NCBI GenBank assembly: GCA_964654995.1
Contig: CAZZKF010000089.1
Location: 1-8,260 of the forward strand
Reading direction: 5' to 3'
DNA: 8,260 bases
From: CAZZKF01 sp964654995
GTDB taxonomy: Bacteria; Pseudomonadota; Alphaproteobacteria; CAZZKF01
Below the pieces are notes generated by a model. It saw only the letters and a program-made list of their open reading frames with translations. It was not told where the DNA came from and did no database searches. The translations under genes and the position numbers were made by a program. Every line of letters starts with the position of its first letter. Position 1 is the stretch's first letter. Of this stretch, positions 1 to 6,567 are shown one piece after another.

Positions 1-729
1 ATAGGCAAGGCCGCTGCCGAAGCCGCCACCGCCGCCAGGATAGGAGCGCGAACCATGGCCGCTCTGACCGCCGCCGTTGCCGGCGCCGGGAAGCCCGGTG
101 TTCGAGACAAACGAGGTGGACGGCATCCCCGACAGATTGCCGGCGTAACCGCTGCCGCCAGCCGGGTCGACGCCGTCGAAGTCTTCGGTCGTACCTGACT
201 GATCGCCGGCACCTTCATCGCTATCCGTGCCCGCGGTGGTGTCTGTGTCGTCGCCGGATGCCAGCGCGTCACCGGCGTCCGAATTGTCGACCGGGTCGTC
301 GCCGGCCGGCCGGTCGTTCGCAAGCAGCGCGTCCGGATCGTCGACCAGGCTTTCGGGATCGGCGTCGCGATCGATGTCGGAGTCCTTGCCGGCGGCCGAT
401 TCATTCTGGCTGAGGCCCTTCGCCAGCCAGCAGTCCTGCGGGTCGGTACTGCCCGACATTTCCAGGCAGAATTCGCTGCCGAGACCGGCGGTCGTTTTGT
501 TCTCAGAAGGCGCCGTTTCGTCGTCGGCCATTGTCTTGGCCCAGAAATCGCGGATGTCAAAATCCCGGCTGGCGCTGAAGTGTCGCAGTCCGGCGTAGGA
601 AAAGGCCAGGGTCAGTCCGGCAAAGAGCGTCGCAGCGGCCCAGACCCAGCGGGCCTGCGGCCGTCGCCGATGCCGGCTTCCGGACAGCTTGTTCCGGCCC
701 TGGGAAGGGCTTCTTTTCGACCTGGACAT
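1..729 (-). CDS. Membrane-anchored acidic, Gly/Ser-rich protein, C-terminus beyond the window
   Basis: An open frame of 243 codons runs without a stop from ATG 729-727 off the left edge. I do not recognise a family. Residues 1-27 are very basic (RHRRR around 19-23). Residues 28-47 form one hydrophobic segment starting WVWAAATLF, so this is probably a signal anchor with the rest exported. Two cysteines follow (C88 and C100). Residues about 113-188 are rich in Asp, Thr, Gly and Ser with long acidic stretches. From about 189 the chain becomes Gly/Ser-rich, ending at the edge in a run of five glycines. A GGAG box lies 8 bases upstream of the ATG, which supports this start. The gene diverges from the ABC exporter operon across 236 bp. 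Exported surface or linker protein is inferred; the C-terminal domain that might identify it is not visible. Confidence 0.72.
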   Translation of the reverse strand, partial: MSRSKRSPSQGRNKLSGSRHRRRPQARWVWAAATLFAGLTLAFSYAGLRHFSASRDFDIRDFWAKTMADDETAPSENKTTAGLGSEFCLEMSGSTDPQDCWLAKGLSQNESAAGKDSDIDRDADPESLVDDPDALLANDRPAGDDPVDNSDAGDALASGDDTDTTAGTDSDEGAGDQSGTTEDFDGVDPAGGSGYAGNLSGMPSTSFVSNTGLPGAGNGGGQSGHGSRSYPGGGGGFGSGLAY

Positions 730-965
730 GGTGTGTACTCCGTCGTTCCAATCTGTCTTCGTTCGCAACGTCTTTTTGTTATCCACCCTGTCGCATCCGG
801 TCCCGTCGTTGTTTGCGGACCTGCCTGTCTTCACATGCAAAGACATCCCTTGATCCGCAAAACCCGTGCCAAATGCCGTTTTCCTTGGAAATCTGCGAAA
901 AATATGATTATCCGACGAAAGGGTGTAAAAACCGTCGACGGGTTTAGACGGGGAGCTGTTCCAAA
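730..965. promoter_or_regulatory. Divergent control region of the acidic membrane protein and the ABC exporter operon
   Basis: This gene-free stretch separates two divergent genes and should hold both promoters. On the plus strand TATGAT at 903-908 matches a sigma-70 -10 box at five of six positions, but the bases at the -35 distance (around 880-886, TTTCCTT) are a poor match. Downstream lie an imperfect palindrome (928-945), the ribosome site GGGGAG (950-955) and an inverted repeat over the ATG (957-973). I found no convincing minus-strand promoter. Assignment of the -10 box is tentative. Confidence 0.4.
928..945. repeat. Imperfect 18-bp palindrome, candidate operator
   Basis: Nine-base half sites flank the centre between 936 and 937, with eight of nine positions complementary (mismatch at 931/942). 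The core CCGTCGACGG is a perfect 10-bp palindrome. It lies about 20 bp downstream of the -10-like box and just before the ribosome site of the ABC ATPase gene, a usual place for a repressor site. No regulator is encoded next to it in the window, so the role is a guess. Confidence 0.35.
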
Positions 966-973
966 ATGGAACA
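957..973 (+). promoter_or_regulatory. Perfect inverted repeat spanning the start codon of the ABC ATPase gene
   Basis: Arms TGTTCCA (957-963) and TGGAACA (967-973) are exact reverse complements separated by AAA. The ATG is at 966-968, so the start codon lies in the loop/stem junction. The repeat begins one base after the GGGGAG ribosome site. In RNA this would be a short hairpin that could limit initiation; in DNA it could be a dimeric-regulator site. The repeat is seen directly; either function is inference. Confidence 0.45.
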
Positions 974-1802
974 AAAGCGGGACCGGGGTGTGCCGGGAAG
1001 CGAATTCGAGTCTTCGGCGGCCTCGGACCCGACCGAGGCGGTGAGGCTTGATCCGGCCATCGAGGTCCGGGACTTGAGCAAGCAATTCGGACGCGTGCGG
1101 GCCGTCGACAGCGTCAGTTTTCGCATCGAGCAGGGCAGCGTGACCGCCTTGCTGGGCGGCAATGGCGCCGGCAAGACGACGACGATCTCGATGATCCTCG
1201 GGCTGGTGCTGCCCAGCGCCGGATCGATTCGGGTGCTTGGCATCGACATGCTCAAGGACCGTTACCAGGCTCTGGCGCGGATGAATTTTTCGTCCCCCTA
1301 TGTCGACCTGCCACACCGCCTCACGGTGGCCCAGAATCTGCGGATTTACGGGCACCTTTACGGGGTCGCCGACGTCGCGGCGCGGATCGCGGCCCTGGCT
1401 GACGATCTCGACCTTGGCAGCCTGCTGGATCGCCCCGCCGGCGCCCTTTCGGCCGGGCAGAAGACGCGCGCGGCCATGGCCAAGGCGCTGATCAACGAGC
1501 CCGACCTGCTGCTGCTCGACGAGCCGACGGTGTCTCTGGACCCGGACACCGCCGATTGGGTGCGCAGCTATCTCGAGGCCTATCAGGCGCGCACCGGCGC
1601 GACACTGCTGCTGGCCTCCCACAACATGGCCGAGGTCGAGCGGATGGCCGACGATGTGCTGATGATGAAACGGGGGCGGGTCGTCGATCGCGGCCATCCG
1701 GCGGCACTGTGCGCGCGCTACGGACGCGAGACACTGGAAGAGGTGTTCCTCGACGTGGCCCGTGCCGGTCGTGACCGGCAAACGCCGGGAGAGGCCATAT
1801 GA
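966..1802 (+). CDS. ABC-2 type transporter, ATP-binding subunit
   Basis: A 278-residue cytoplasmic ATPase that should power export by the permease encoded next. Visible motifs: Walker A GGNGAGKTT at 64-72, signature LSAGQ at 161-165, Walker B LLLLDE at 181-186, D-loop SLDPD at 190-194, and switch histidine H219 in LLASHNM. The Q-loop glutamine appears to be replaced: by alignment S110 sits where Gln is expected (NFSSPYVDL). The first about 30 residues are an extra charged extension before the domain. The start ATG at 966 has GGGGAG 10 bases upstream and lies inside an inverted repeat. The stop overlaps the permease start as ATGA, so the two are translationally coupled. Among ABC families it fits the two-gene ABC-2 exporters (drug, polysaccharide or lipid export); the substrate cannot be told from sequence. 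Confidence 0.93.
   Translation: MEQKRDRGVPGSEFESSAASDPTEAVRLDPAIEVRDLSKQFGRVRAVDSVSFRIEQGSVTALLGGNGAGKTTTISMILGLVLPSAGSIRVLGIDMLKDRYQALARMNFSSPYVDLPHRLTVAQNLRIYGHLYGVADVAARIAALADDLDLGSLLDRPAGALSAGQKTRAAMAKALINEPDLLLLDEPTVSLDPDTADWVRSYLEAYQARTGATLLLASHNMAEVERMADDVLMMKRGRVVDRGHPAALCARYGRETLEEVFLDVARAGRDRQTPGEAI
1763..1780 (+). repeat. 8-bp inverted repeat near the end of the ATPase gene
   Basis: Arms TGCCGGTC (1763-1770) and GACCGGCA (1773-1780) are exact reverse complements with a GT spacer. The repeat is coding (about residues 266-272 of the ATPase) and sits about 19 bases before the permease start. A hairpin with so small a loop would open by a base pair or two. It may affect coupling between the two genes or be chance in GC-rich sequence. 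Confidence 0.25.
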
Positions 1803-2650
1803 GCCGGGCTGTGGACCGTCGACCGGGGGACGCATCCCGGCAGGCGTCAGAAACGGTCCTGTCGATGCGCCGCATCGGCGCCATGGTATGGCGCTACCTG
1901 TATCTGATCCGGGGGTCCTGGCCGCGCCTTGTCGAATTGATCTACTGGCCTTCGGTGCAGGTCATCATCTGGGGATTCATCACGCTCTTCCTGATGACCA
2001 AGTCGACATTCTTCGCCCAGGCGACCGGCATTCTGATGTCGGCGGTTCTGCTGTGGGATGTGCTGTTCCGCGCCCAGTTGGGGGTGTCGCTGTCGTTTTT
2101 CGAGGAAATGTGGTCGCGCAATCTCGGGCACCTCATGGTCAGCCCGTTGCGGCCCTACGAGTTCGTACTCGGCCTGCTGACCATGAGCCTGGTTCGCACG
2201 CTGATCGGTTTTGTGCCGGCGAGCCTGCTGGCGATTGCCTTTTTCGGCATCTCGATCTATGAGCTGGGCCTGATGCTGGTCGCCTTTTTTGTCAATCTGG
2301 CGATCATGGGCTGGGCCATCGGGATCGCGGTCTCTGGCATCGTCATGCGGTTCGGGCTCGGCGCCGAAGGCTTGGCCTGGGCCTTGGTGTTCGCCATCGC
2401 GCCCCTGTGCGGCATCTATTATCCGCTCGATATTCTGCCCAACTGGGCCCAGGCGATCGCCGCCTGGCTGCCGGCGGCCCATGTGTTCGAGGGCATGCGG
2501 GCGATTCTCATCGACCATCAGGTGCGCCTTGATCTGTTGGCCCGGGCGGCCACACTGAATGTCCTGTACATGGTTGCCGGCGGCGCCATTTTCCTGGCAT
2601 TTCTGCGGGCCGCCCGGATTCGCGGCAGCCTGCTGCAGATGGGGGAATGA
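1799..2650 (+). CDS. ABC-2 type transporter, permease subunit
   Basis: A 283-residue inner-membrane protein, the usual size for an ABC-2 permease. Hydrophobic segments are at about 45-66, 77-95, 125-150, 155-180, 190-212 and 252-270, giving six helices. Residues about 102-122 (EEMWSRNLGHLMVSPLRPYE) form the amphipathic stretch with the E...R..G.L...P pattern typical of the coupling region in this family. The chosen ATG at 1799 overlaps the ATPase stop and follows GGGAGAGG; a second ATG at 1865 (MRRIGAM) would remove a poorly conserved 22-residue head and is a plausible alternative. With the upstream ATPase it should form a dimeric exporter. The stop TGA is 10 bases before the assembly gap, so no terminator can be seen. 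Confidence 0.92.
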   Translation: MSRAVDRRPGDASRQASETVLSMRRIGAMVWRYLYLIRGSWPRLVELIYWPSVQVIIWGFITLFLMTKSTFFAQATGILMSAVLLWDVLFRAQLGVSLSFFEEMWSRNLGHLMVSPLRPYEFVLGLLTMSLVRTLIGFVPASLLAIAFFGISIYELGLMLVAFFVNLAIMGWAIGIAVSGIVMRFGLGAEGLAWALVFAIAPLCGIYYPLDILPNWAQAIAAWLPAAHVFEGMRAILIDHQVRLDLLARAATLNVLYMVAGGAIFLAFLRAARIRGSLLQMGE

Positions 2651-2660
2651 GATCGAGGAA

Positions 2661-2760
2661 NNNNNNNNNNNNNNNNNNNNNNNNNNNNNNNNNNNNNNNN
2701 NNNNNNNNNNNNNNNNNNNNNNNNNNNNNNNNNNNNNNNNNNNNNNNNNNNNNNNNNNNN
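2661..2760. other. Assembly gap of 100 N
   Basis: Exactly 100 undetermined bases. This round number is the usual placeholder for a scaffold gap of unknown length, so the true distance is unknown. It lies where the plus-strand exporter operon and the minus-strand pilus operon converge, so terminators of both are probably inside; a strong hairpin is a common cause of such gaps. Open frames that seem to read across the N are artefacts. Confidence 0.95.
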
Positions 2761-4130
2761 TCGTTGCCGATGGTCTGGAACGCCGTTTGCAGATCGGTGC
2801 TGGTCGGCGAGTTGAAGTATTTTGACGGATCGCTGGCACAGTCCCGGTAAAGGTCCTGGGTTGTCGGATCGCTCAGCTGGAAGGTGATCGTGTAGACGAT
2901 GATGCCCGCAGCCTTCACATTTGCGCAGACCTCCGCCAGGCGATCATTGAGGACACTGTTGGCGGCAGTATAATTCGTTGTGCCGAGCACCGCGTCGTCA
3001 AGATACTGGTAAGCCGCATAATCCGAAAGATAGGGGCTCCACCAGATCCGTCGGCCGAACTGATTGATGCCGTCGGTCATCAGAATGAGCACCTTGGTGT
3101 GATCGGGTTCGTCATAGGCGACGCCCTGGTCGAACGGCAAGCCCGGCGAAAGCACGCGCCAGCCCCAGGCCATACCGAGGTTGCCGAAGGTGCCCCCGCA
3201 CCACACCTGCATGGCGTCAAGGGCGGCATCAACGGTGGTCTTGACATTGGTCAGCGGCACAATGGGGGTCGGGCAGGCCATGTTGGGCCCGCGGACGTAG
3301 TAGCAGGTCCAGGATTGCTCGACCACCGGCGGCCACTGGTTGTCCCACCCCGGCGGGTAGATGTACTGGGTCCATGCATTGCCGCCGCTGGCCGGCGTAT
3401 CCAGGACGTCGTTGGGATAGGGGCGGGCCATGACGCAGCCCTTCCATTGCTCATTGTCCGAAGGATTGTACGGAACGCTGGGGGGGCCATCGAGAAGCGA
3501 CGGGGCCTCGTCTCCGGGATTGACGGCCGCCGCGTAGGGCACGACCGCCAGCTTGAGCGTGTCGTGAACCGTCTGGTCGCCGAACAGGATATTGACAAGC
3601 TCATGAGCGGCTGCCCTCAGGTCTTCGAGTTTCTGGCCCCGCATCGAGCCGGTGTTGTCGAGGACCAGTGCGATTTCCATGTAGTTCTGCTCGCGCACGA
3701 CCTCGGTGGCGGCGCCGATGGTCAGCGTATCGAACCCGGCCAGCTTCATGATCGTTGTCGGCATCTCGACCTGGGCCGACAGCTTCACGGTATCGCCGAC
3801 GATCTCGAGCGTTGGCGGCGCGGCGAAGGTGGCGACATTTTCCGGATAGTTGGCGGCGATGAAGTTGTTGAGCACGACATTGGGGTCCTGGCCGCTGCCC
3901 AGGGAGGAGCCGACGGCCAGCGCCGCCGCGTCGAGCGCGTGGGAGAGCTGGTTCTTGGCATAAACCGCGCGGCTGACATCGACGGCGACGCCGACCGCCA
4001 GAAGAACCGGCACCGCGGCCACCGCCATATAGACGACGACGGCACCGCGCTGGTCGCGCCAGATCCGGAACCGGCGCCTGATCGTGCGCGCCAGGCCAGA
4101 GAGCCGCTTGTTGCATGACTGCTTGTTCAT
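2761..4130 (-). CDS. tadG: TadG-type pilus assembly protein with von Willebrand A domain, C-terminus lost in the gap
   Basis: The visible part is 456 residues. A basic cytoplasmic head is followed by RDQRGAVVVYMAVAAV (25-40) and a membrane helix to about 55, the N-terminal anchor shared by Tad pseudopilin-like proteins. A von Willebrand A domain follows, with every metal-site element present: D158-N-T-G-S162, T314 in CGGTFGNLGMAWGW, and TDG at 352-354. Six cysteines lie at 232, 276, 286, 311, 402 and 431 and could form periplasmic disulfides. ATG 4130 has GAGGA just upstream. The frame reaches the gap at FQTIGN followed by GA-, that is Asp or Glu. Family members usually end shortly after this motif, so only about ten residues may be missing. 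It is third in the operon, 19 bp after the second pseudopilin. Its role is inferred as a minor, surface-exposed part of the Tad/Flp pilus machine. Confidence 0.9.
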
Positions 4131-4149
4131 GACGTCCTCGCGTTCGGGC

Positions 4150-4674
4150 TCAAATACGGCTCACGGTGTCGCTGCGCCGCGGTCGCACCGTGACCATCTC
4201 GTCCAGGGTGATCGGGGGAAACACCGCTTCAGCGAACAATGCCGGATAGGTGTATTCGACCCGGACGATGACGACGCTTTCCCCGGGGGCGCCCATGCCG
4301 GTGGCCAGGGTCACGGGGTCCGGGACCGAGCCGCCATTCAGGGCCTCGGTCCAGTCCACCGACGGCGTGCCGTCATCGGGATCGAAGACGACGCTGGCCA
4401 CGCCGATCTTGAGGCCGGTGCTGGTGAACGGCTGAATCATCAGACTGGCGGCGGTGAAAATATCGTTGACCGTCGCCGTCGACAGTGTTGGCTCGAGCGT
4501 CATCAGATCGGCGGTGGTAAAGGCGATGGCCTGCACCTTGCTGTCGGCGCGCAGCAGATTGACGGTCTCCAGGGATCCCAGCAGCAGAATCACCATGATC
4601 GGCATGACCAGCGCCATTTCGACTGCCGCCACGCCCCTCTGGTTGTAGAGAAATCTGGTCAGTCGTTTCATCAT
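4150..4674 (-). CDS. TadE-family pseudopilin (second in operon; TadE2/TadF-like)
   Basis: A 174-residue protein. A short basic head (MMKRLTRFLYNQRG) leads into AAVEMALVMPIMVILLLGS, the hydrophobic N-terminal helix of TadE-like pseudopilins with its conserved glutamate; the helix ends near residue 40. The rest is probably periplasmic and has no cysteine. Phrases such as TTADLM and the later VDW are typical of the TadE-like group found beside VWA TadG proteins. The start overlaps the stop of the upstream tadE as ATGA (4671-4674); there is no strong ribosome site, so translation is probably coupled. A second ATG follows at once and could also be used. In Tad systems such proteins are thought to be cleaved by the prepilin peptidase TadV and to help assemble the Flp pilus. 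Confidence 0.87.
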   Translation of the reverse strand: MMKRLTRFLYNQRGVAAVEMALVMPIMVILLLGSLETVNLLRADSKVQAIAFTTADLMTLEPTLSTATVNDIFTAASLMIQPFTSTGLKIGVASVVFDPDDGTPSVDWTEALNGGSVPDPVTLATGMGAPGESVVIVRVEYTYPALFAEAVFPPITLDEMVTVRPRRSDTVSRI

Positions 4675-5180
4675 GACGCCGCATACGGTTCGTTCTGGAA
4701 CACTGCTGTCGACAGCAGCAGGGCACTGTTGGTGCCGTTGTCCGACATCAGCGTTCCGATCAAGGGTGTGAAGAAGTCCCAGCGATAGGCGACCCGCACG
4801 AGGGTGATCTGCTCAGGGCCGCCAGGCGCAAAGGCGGTGCCGGTCGGATTGCCGTCCTCGTCCAGTTGGAGGCTCAGGTCGACCGCCGCCATGTTGGTGA
4901 AATTGCGCACATCGATCGAAATCTTGCCGCAGTCGATCATCGCCGGCAGGCCGCCGCAGAGGGCGGCGGTGAAATCAGCCAGGGGGTCGGCCGACGTGGC
5001 CAGCTGTCCGGTGCGGATCAGTCGGGCCGCGTCGGTGGCGGCGGTTTCCAGCATGGTGCTGGCAAATCCCAGGGTCGAGACTTCGACAATGCCGACGAAG
5101 ACCAGCGCGAACACCGGGCCGATCATCGCCATTTCAATGGCGGCCGTACCCCGGCGGTCGCGGAGCAGTCGTGTCACCAT
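4671..5180 (-). CDS. tadE: TadE-family pseudopilin (first in operon)
   Basis: With start ATG 5180 the product is 169 residues: MVTRLLRDRRG, then TAAIEMAMIGPVFALVFVG, the TadE pseudopilin helix with its glutamate. The C-terminal part is periplasmic and carries a cysteine pair (ALCGGLPAMIDCG, residues about 69-81) common in this group. The frame stays open to GTG 5315, giving 214 residues, but that version adds 45 residues that resemble no TadE head, has no ribosome site, and would start where transcription probably begins if CtrA acts at 5343-5358. ATG 5180 has GGAGAG just upstream, though with short spacing (about 4 bases). The stop overlaps the next gene as ATGA. It should act with the two following genes in Tad/Flp pilus assembly at the inner membrane. 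Confidence 0.87.
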   Translation of the reverse strand: MVTRLLRDRRGTAAIEMAMIGPVFALVFVGIVEVSTLGFASTMLETAATDAARLIRTGQLATSADPLADFTAALCGGLPAMIDCGKISIDVRNFTNMAAVDLSLQLDEDGNPTGTAFAPGGPEQITLVRVAYRWDFFTPLIGTLMSDNGTNSALLLSTAVFQNEPYAAS

Positions 5181-5342
5181 GGCTCTCCGCAGCCGGCGCC
5201 GGGCTGCCAGCAACGTTCGACGGTTGCCTTTCGGGGCGTCGGCCGCCCCGATGATGTTTTCCACGCCTGTCACCATTGGTTTGATCACATGGGGCCGGAA
5301 CACAACATTCCTCACCCAGCCGCGTACTGTGGACGAGTTCTG
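5181..5342 (-). promoter_or_regulatory. Leader of the tad pseudopilin operon with hairpin
   Basis: These 162 bases lie between the CtrA-like site and the preferred tadE start. A perfect 7-bp hairpin is present at 5232-5250 (arms CGGGGCG and CGCCCCG, loop of 5). There is no T-run after it, so it is not an obvious terminator. If transcription starts just downstream of the CtrA site the mRNA has a leader of about 130 bases. Alternatively part of the stretch is coding, if tadE starts at GTG 5315 or ATG 5276; neither has a visible ribosome site. Confidence 0.35.
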
Positions 5343-5358
5343 TTAAGTGGCCGTTAAC
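5343..5358 (-). promoter_or_regulatory. CtrA-binding-site match (TTAA-N7-TTAAC) upstream of the tad operon
   Basis: The sequence reads TTAAGTGGCCGTTAAC on the plus strand. Read on the minus strand, the strand of the operon, it is TTAACGGCCACTTAAC, so both strands match TTAA-N7-TTAAC exactly. CtrA is the alphaproteobacterial master response regulator that controls flagella and pili. TTAA is rare in this GC-rich window, and by eye I saw no other copy, so two at exactly this spacing are unlikely by chance. The site lies 163 bp upstream of the preferred tadE start and 45 bp beyond the stop of the preceding gene. Activation of the pilus genes is inferred. Confidence 0.7.
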
Positions 5359-5363
5359 CACCG

Positions 5364-5386
5364 CTAAAATCCGTCGCGAATTTTAG
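5364..5386 (-). repeat. Inverted repeat between the propeller gene and the CtrA site
   Basis: Arms CTAAAAT (5364-5370) and ATTTTAG (5380-5386) are exact reverse complements with a 9-base loop. On the minus strand it begins 16 bases after the stop of the propeller gene. The stem is AT-rich and no T-run follows, which makes it a poor intrinsic terminator; a second regulator site next to the CtrA box is an alternative. Confidence 0.35.
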
Positions 5387-5402
5387 GCGAATCGCAGGGC
5401 GC

Positions 5403-6527
5403 TCAAGGGATCGGAATGAACTTCTGGACGCGCCGGCCCTGGCCGACCTCGGCCGTGTAGATGGCGCCGCGGGAATCGACGGCGAGGTTGTGCAGGAAAT
5501 TGAACTGTCCGGCGAGATGGCCGCCACCGCCGAACCAGCCGGCGATCCGCCCGGTTCGGCGATCGATGACCCAGACGCGCTCGTTTTCGCCGTCGGCAAC
5601 GTAGAGCCTCGTCTGATCGGGCGAAAAGGCGACATCCCAGGCCGAGCCGTTGCCTCGCGTGTTTGCGGCGATCGGGAGGCTGGCAATGAATTCGACGCCT
5701 CGGGCGCCATGGCGGAACAACTGAAGCCGGTTATGCATGCGATCGCAGACATGGATCAGGCCATCCGCGGTGCCGGCCACGCAGTGGACCGGGTTGCCGA
5801 AGGCGAGGCGGGTCGCCGCTTCGCCGGGCGGCCGCCCATCCGCCCCCCAGAGCCCGACGAAGGCGCCGGTGGTGGCGTCGAAAACAATGATCCGGTGGTT
5901 GCGATAGCCGTCGGCGATATAGACGCGGGTGCCTTGCGGATCGACCCAGATATCCGCCGGCCCCCCGAGAAGGCGCCAGTCACGGTCATCGCCGGTCTTG
6001 CCCTGTCGGCCGATTTCAAGCAGCAACCGGCCCTGCGAGGAGAATTTCAGCACGGCACTATCGGTCTCGCCGTTGCCAGCGATCCAGACGTTGCGGTCAC
6101 GATCGACGAAGATGCCGTGTTCGCTCTCGGGCCAGCGGCGGTGTCCGTCGGGCGGTGGTATGGCCTGCGGGCCGCCCCAGCCTTGAAGGTAGCGGCCGTC
6201 GGCGTCGAATTCGAGCACCGGCGGTGCCGGCCTGCAGCACAGCGAGCGCGGCGGTGTTGCCAGGGCGCCGGTCTCATGATCGTCGAGGGTGTTTGGGCGG
6301 TGCAGAACCCACAGGTGATCGCGGTCGTCGACGGCAACGCCGGCAACCTGGCCCAAGATCCAGCCTTCGGGCAATTGCGGGTGCCAGTCGGGATCGACCC
6401 GAAACCGGGGCGCCGGCGGCGCGGCCATGGCCAGGTCGCCGTCGCCCGTGTCGGCCAGGGCGTTCGACGCGCTCAGGGCGGCCACGGCCACGGCCAAGAT
6501 CCATCGGCAATGGCGCAGGGGCTTCAC
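5403..6527 (-). CDS. Secreted NHL-repeat six-bladed beta-propeller protein
   Basis: A 374-residue protein. Residues 1-25 are a signal peptide (basic head, hydrophobic core, cleavage likely after NALA), so it is periplasmic or secreted. The rest is a series of NHL-like blades: GVAVDDRDHLWVLHR (63-77), GIFVDRDRNVWIAGNG (138-153), DIWVDPQGTRVYIADG (192-207) followed by HRIIVFD, ADGLIHVCDRMHNRLQLF (254-271), DVAFSPDQTRLYVADG (298-313), and LAVDSRGAIYTAEVGQG (348-364). This arrangement suits a single six-bladed propeller. Among known relatives it most resembles the NHL proteins grouped with peptidyl-alpha-hydroxyglycine lyase, but I cannot confirm catalytic residues, so no reaction is claimed. Cysteines are at 7 (in the signal peptide), 97, 98, 249 and 261. 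Start is GTG 6527 with GGAG 10 bases upstream, inside a small hairpin. It stands between the repeat protein and the tad operon, all on the minus strand. Confidence 0.85.
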   Translation of the reverse strand: MKPLRHCRWILAVAVAALSASNALADTGDGDLAMAAPPAPRFRVDPDWHPQLPEGWILGQVAGVAVDDRDHLWVLHRPNTLDDHETGALATPPRSLCCRPAPPVLEFDADGRYLQGWGGPQAIPPPDGHRRWPESEHGIFVDRDRNVWIAGNGETDSAVLKFSSQGRLLLEIGRQGKTGDDRDWRLLGGPADIWVDPQGTRVYIADGYRNHRIIVFDATTGAFVGLWGADGRPPGEAATRLAFGNPVHCVAGTADGLIHVCDRMHNRLQLFRHGARGVEFIASLPIAANTRGNGSAWDVAFSPDQTRLYVADGENERVWVIDRRTGRIAGWFGGGGHLAGQFNFLHNLAVDSRGAIYTAEVGQGRRVQKFIPIP

Positions 6528-6540
6528 GAGAACGCTTCTC
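6528..6540 (-). promoter_or_regulatory. Hairpin covering the ribosome-binding site of the propeller gene
   Basis: On the minus strand GAGAA-GCG-TTCTC forms a perfect 5-bp stem with a 3-base loop, directly before the GTG start. The first arm overlaps the GGAG ribosome site, so the fold would hide it. A weak stem of this kind can tune translation; it could also be chance. Confidence 0.35.
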
Positions 6541-6567
6541 CGGGAACGGCGGCTGGATCACCGCAGG

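Noticed and set aside
227..598. Plus-strand Ser/Ala-rich open frame
   Set aside because: Low-complexity antisense of the Asp-rich part of the left-edge protein, which has a ribosome site and membrane anchor.
831..1835. Long minus-strand open frame opposite the ABC ATPase gene
   Set aside because: It lies antisense to a gene with all ABC motifs. Its composition (rich in R, Q, H, G) is that of a complement of a GC-rich gene, with no domain or ribosome site.
2508..2760. Extension of the TadG frame through the gap into the permease region
   Set aside because: The N run has unknown length and frame, so residues beyond FQTIGN are not supported. The apparent tail is the antisense of the permease gene.
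1847..2839. Minus-strand open frame opposite the permease, reading through the N run
   Set aside because: It depends on reading across unknown bases and is antisense to a clear six-helix permease.
3099..4118. Plus-strand open frame of about 340 codons opposite tadG
   Set aside because: Antisense shadow. tadG has the VWA metal site, a membrane anchor and a good ribosome site; this frame has only G/R/D/H-rich composition.
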